This document shows positions 4,622 to 7,237 of a stretch of 7,237 nucleotides of DNA, piece after piece; position 1 is the first letter of the stretch, and every line of letters begins with the position of its first letter. Origin of the DNA: PCC-7336 sp039817825 (GTDB lineage Bacteria; Cyanobacteriota; Cyanobacteriia; Thermostichales; PCC-7336); assembly GCA_039817825.1 (NCBI GenBank), contig JBCBVA010000150.1, positions 1-7,237 on the forward strand, written 5' to 3'. The notes beneath the pieces were generated by a model. It saw only the letters and a list, made by a program, of their open reading frames with translations, ran no database searches and was not told the DNA's origin. Made by a program: the position numbers and the translations under genes.

Positions 4622-7093
4622 CTACTGAGCCTCCTGAGAGTACTTCTCCATCAACACCTGATGCGTTCCACAAGGAGCCTCTCCTTCGGCGGGCTGTCGC
4701 TGAATGTAGGTGCCGTCTGGTTGCAGTTCCCAAGCTTGGCGATTGTCAGACAGCATAATGGTTAACAGCTCTTTAAGTTCCCGCCGCAAGCTCGGATCGG
4801 TAATGGGAGTCACGGCTTCCACCCGACGACTGAGGTTGCGCCTCATCCAGTCAGCGCTACCGAGGTACAGTTCTTCCTCTCCGCCATTGCCAAAATAAAA
4901 AATGCGAGAGTGCTCTAAAAAACGACCAATAACACTAATGACTCGAATGCTCTCACTCATGCCGGGAATGCCTGGCTTGAGACAGCACATCCCCCGCACA
5001 ATCAGATCGATGTCTACCCCCAGCCGACCGGCTTCGTACAGCAGCGAGATAATCAACGGATCGACCAGAGAATTGACCTTGGCGATAATACGACCGGGTT
5101 GGCCCAAGCCAGTTTCGTTAAAGCGCATTTGGTGAGCGGCTTCGCGCCGAATCATCTCTGTCATGCGCGATCGCAGCGTAATCGGAGCAACCAACAGCTT
5201 ATTGAATGATTCTTGACGGGAATAGCCGGTGAGGTAATTGAACAGGTCGGTGACATCCGCCCCCAGGTGCTCGTCGCAAGTGAGCAGGCCCAAATCAGTG
5301 TAAAGTTTGGCGGTTTTGGGGTTGTAGTTGCCGGTGCCGATGTGGACGTAGGTACGCAGGCGATCGTTCTCTCGCCGAACGACAAGGGCCAGCTTGGTGT
5401 GGGTTTTGAGACCGACCAACCCGTAGACCACGTGAACGCCAGATTGCTCCAATCGCTTGGCCCAGTGGATATTATTCTCCTCATCAAAGCGAGCCTTGAG
5501 TTCCACCAACACGGCAACTTGCTTGCCTTTTTCAGCGGCTTCGATCAGAGCGCGGATGACGGGAGAATCACCGGATGTGCGATACAGTGTCTGCTTGATG
5601 CTGACGACATCAGGATCGGTGGAAGCGGTTTTGATAAAGTGCAGGACGCTGGCGTTAAAGGACTCGTAGGGGTGATGCAGCAGAATATCCCCTTTTTGAA
5701 TTTCATCGAAGATGCCAATTGGGTTTTCCGCATCCGCTATCCGCAGTCGAGGAGGAATGCTGGCCGACCACGGCTTATCTTTGAGGTCGGGAACATTCAG
5801 GCTGGCCAACGAGAACAAGCGATCGAGCCCGATCAACCCATCGATCTTGTAAATTGAGCCCTCATCCAATTCCAACTGACGCTGCAGTTTACTGACAATG
5901 CTGTCCGGCGTGTAAGAAGAGATTTCCATCCGCACCGCCGAGCCCCCCAAGCGGCGCTTGCGCAGTTCTTCTTCAATCGCTTGCAGCAGATCGGAGGCTT
6001 CTTCTTCCTCGATCTCTAAATCGGCGTTGCGGGTGACTCGGAAGGGGTAGTACTCCCGAATTTCCATCCCCTTGAACAACGGCGCTAGGTTGTGACCGAT
6101 CGCGTCTTCAAGCGACACAAACGAATGCTCGTCTCCCACCTGAATAAAACGGGGCAAGCTGCTGGGGACTTTGACCCGAGCAAAATGCTCTTGCCGATCG
6201 CTCGGGTCGTAGATGGTGACGGCTAGGTTGAGGCTGAGGTTGGAGATGTAAGGGAACGGATGGCCAGGATCGACAGCCAATGGGGTAAGGACAGGGAAAA
6301 TGTGGCGATCGAAATAGTCTTTGAGGTAGTCCCGCTGGGTAGGGGTGAGGTCTGAGTAATAGAGCAGGTGGATGTCGTGTTTGGCCAGTTCGGGGAGCAG
6401 TAGCTCGTTGAGACACTCGTATTGTTTAGTCACCAAAGGGCGAACAGCTTCGTTGATGTTCTTCAGTTGTTCGGTGGGGGTGAGACCATCGGGGGTGCGA
6501 GAGGTGACGTAGGCCGCAATTTGTTGTTTTACGGCGGCAACACGCACCATGAAAAATTCGTCCAGATTGCTGGAGAAGATAGCTAGGAATTTTAAGCGCT
6601 CCAGCAGAGGAGTACGCTCGTCCAAAGCTTCGTGCAAGACGCGGGCATTGAACTCGATCCAGGTGCGTTCGCGGTTGAAATAGTGCTCGGGCGCTTCGCG
6701 TTCGACAGGGCCAGTGACGGGGTCTAGTGGGGGAAGGACTGGGGCTATCTTGGTGCGGCGGGTACCGGTGGTGCCAGTTTTGCGATTGGCTTGGGTACTG
6801 GTTTTGCGGCGGGTGCGGTCAGTCGTGCTTTGTCGGGTTGATTGACTTTTTCGGGTCGACTGGCCTTTTCGCGCTGACTGGCTTCGAGTGGTGGAATTGG
6901 TATCTGGGGGAGTTGAGTTTGCTGCGTCTTTAGGGACAACACCATTGCCATCGGGCTCTGGTGTGGAGCTGGAATCTGCAATTTTTTTGCGGGAAGAGGC
7001 TGTCATAGTCGACAAGGGGTGGGAGGTGGAGACATTCTCAGTCTGGATCTCCATTCTTACCCACTTCGAGGGCTCTGGATTCGGTTTCGACAT
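4622..7093 (-). CDS. ppk1: Polyphosphate kinase 1 with a long N-terminal extension
   Basis: From the ATG at 7093 the product has 823 residues; other possible starts are TTG 7189 (855 residues), ATG 7054 and ATG 7006, none with a good ribosome site. Residue numbers use the 7093 start. Polyphosphate kinase moves the terminal phosphate of ATP reversibly onto inorganic polyphosphate. The N domain starts near residue 136 with YFNRERTWIEFN and FLAIFSSNLDEFFMVRV (169-185). The two catalytic PLD-like domains follow: NPIGIFDEIQKGDILLHHPY, LYRTSG (Arg505) and ARFDEENNIHWAKRL (Arg535), whose arginines match the Mg-binding residues of E. coli PPK; GLKTHTKL, with His565 as the expected phosphohistidine; HIGTGNYNPKTAKLYTD; and GRFLEHSRIFYF, with His728. 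LGSADWMRRNLSRRVE lies near the end. The first 130 or so residues are Ser/Thr/Pro/Arg/Lys-rich and look disordered; family members are usually about 690-740 residues. The catalytic core is complete. Confidence 0.96.
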   Translation of the reverse strand: MSKPNPEPSKWVRMEIQTENVSTSHPLSTMTASSRKKIADSSSTPEPDGNGVVPKDAANSTPPDTNSTTRSQSARKGQSTRKSQSTRQSTTDRTRRKTSTQANRKTGTTGTRRTKIAPVLPPLDPVTGPVEREAPEHYFNRERTWIEFNARVLHEALDERTPLLERLKFLAIFSSNLDEFFMVRVAAVKQQIAAYVTSRTPDGLTPTEQLKNINEAVRPLVTKQYECLNELLLPELAKHDIHLLYYSDLTPTQRDYLKDYFDRHIFPVLTPLAVDPGHPFPYISNLSLNLAVTIYDPSDRQEHFARVKVPSSLPRFIQVGDEHSFVSLEDAIGHNLAPLFKGMEIREYYPFRVTRNADLEIEEEEASDLLQAIEEELRKRRLGGSAVRMEISSYTPDSIVSKLQRQLELDEGSIYKIDGLIGLDRLFSLASLNVPDLKDKPWSASIPPRLRIADAENPIGIFDEIQKGDILLHHPYESFNASVLHFIKTASTDPDVVSIKQTLYRTSGDSPVIRALIEAAEKGKQVAVLVELKARFDEENNIHWAKRLEQSGVHVVYGLVGLKTHTKLALVVRRENDRLRTYVHIGTGNYNPKTAKLYTDLGLLTCDEHLGADVTDLFNYLTGYSRQESFNKLLVAPITLRSRMTEMIRREAAHQMRFNETGLGQPGRIIAKVNSLVDPLIISLLYEAGRLGVDIDLIVRGMCCLKPGIPGMSESIRVISVIGRFLEHSRIFYFGNGGEEELYLGSADWMRRNLSRRVEAVTPITDPSLRRELKELLTIMLSDNRQAWELQPDGTYIQRQPAEGEAPCGTHQVLMEKYSQEAQ
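6830..6883 (-). repeat. Three imperfect 18-bp tandem repeats in the ppk extension
   Basis: Three consecutive 18-base units on the reverse strand encode SQSARK, GQSTRK and SQSTRQ, followed by a decayed STTDRT. The units differ mainly at third codon positions and a few replacement sites. They form the core of a basic Ser/Thr-rich segment running from about 6750 to 6890. The pattern points to slippage growth of a disordered linker. Confidence 0.7.
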
Positions 7094-7237
7094 CAATGTC
7101 GTTTTTTGAGCGATCGCCTGTATCGCAGAATACGAAAGGGATTGGGCAAGAGATTTTCTGAGGCGATCGCGTGCCACTGCATGACCCAAACGGGTGAAAA
7201 TTGCTGCATAGCAATAGGGTTGTTATGCCAGGGTAAG
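7094..7237. other. Upstream region of ppk to the window edge
   Basis: If translation starts at 7093, this is the ppk leader and promoter region; the ppk frame stays open upstream to a TAA at 7225-7223, so part may be coding. It carries two HIP1 octamers (7110-7117 and 7163-7170) and a perfect 6-bp dyad, ATTGCT-GCAT-AGCAAT, at 7200-7215. The last bases read CTTACCCT on the reverse strand, one mismatch from the cyanobacterial Pho-box half CTTAACCT. No clear -35/-10 pair is visible. Confidence 0.45.

Noticed and set aside
5213..5857. 214-codon plus-strand frame opposite ppk
   Set aside because: It lies entirely over the conserved catalytic core of ppk on the other strand and has no motif of its own.

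Overview
The window is ordinary chromosomal DNA, most likely from a cyanobacterium. The octamer GCGATCGC (HIP1, a cyanobacterial hallmark) occurs at 2530, 3003, 5167, 7110 and 7163, far more often than chance predicts. A long HrcA and a large pentapeptide-repeat protein also fit that group. The species cannot be named from the sequence. No mobile element, CRISPR array, rRNA, tRNA or defence locus is visible, and I do not see a clearly new multi-gene system. The unusual points are at the level of protein architecture and intergenic structure.

Layout, left to right. (1) 1-86, minus: the first 28 codons of GDP-mannose 4,6-dehydratase (gmd), running off the left edge. (2) 87-758: a 672-bp AT-richer spacer with no convincing gene. 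It holds a small dyad upstream of gmd, a short orphan open stretch, and a GC-rich hairpin plus a pair of 33-bp direct repeats near the end of the next gene. (3) 759-2159, minus: a pentapeptide-repeat protein made of two beta-helix blocks, each preceded by a similar short helical motif. (4) 2160-2468: a spacer with several small inverted repeats. (5) 2469-3626, minus: hrcA, the heat-shock repressor. (6) 3627-4188: a divergent spacer between hrcA and panD with a nested inverted repeat, small dyads and a cluster of GTGA words. (7) 4189-4548, plus: panD, aspartate 1-decarboxylase. (8) 4549-4621: a short convergent spacer with a possible hairpin. (9) 4622-7093, minus: ppk1, polyphosphate kinase, with an unusually long Ser/Thr/Arg/Lys-rich N-terminal extension. 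(10) 7094-7237: the ppk upstream region, with a dyad and a weak Pho-box-like sequence.

The genes serve unrelated household functions: GDP-sugar synthesis, stress regulation, beta-alanine supply for pantothenate and CoA, and polyphosphate storage. Spacers are large and panD is oppositely oriented, so most genes are probably transcribed singly. Start codons of the pentapeptide gene, panD and ppk are uncertain because no good Shine-Dalgarno sequence precedes any of the candidates.
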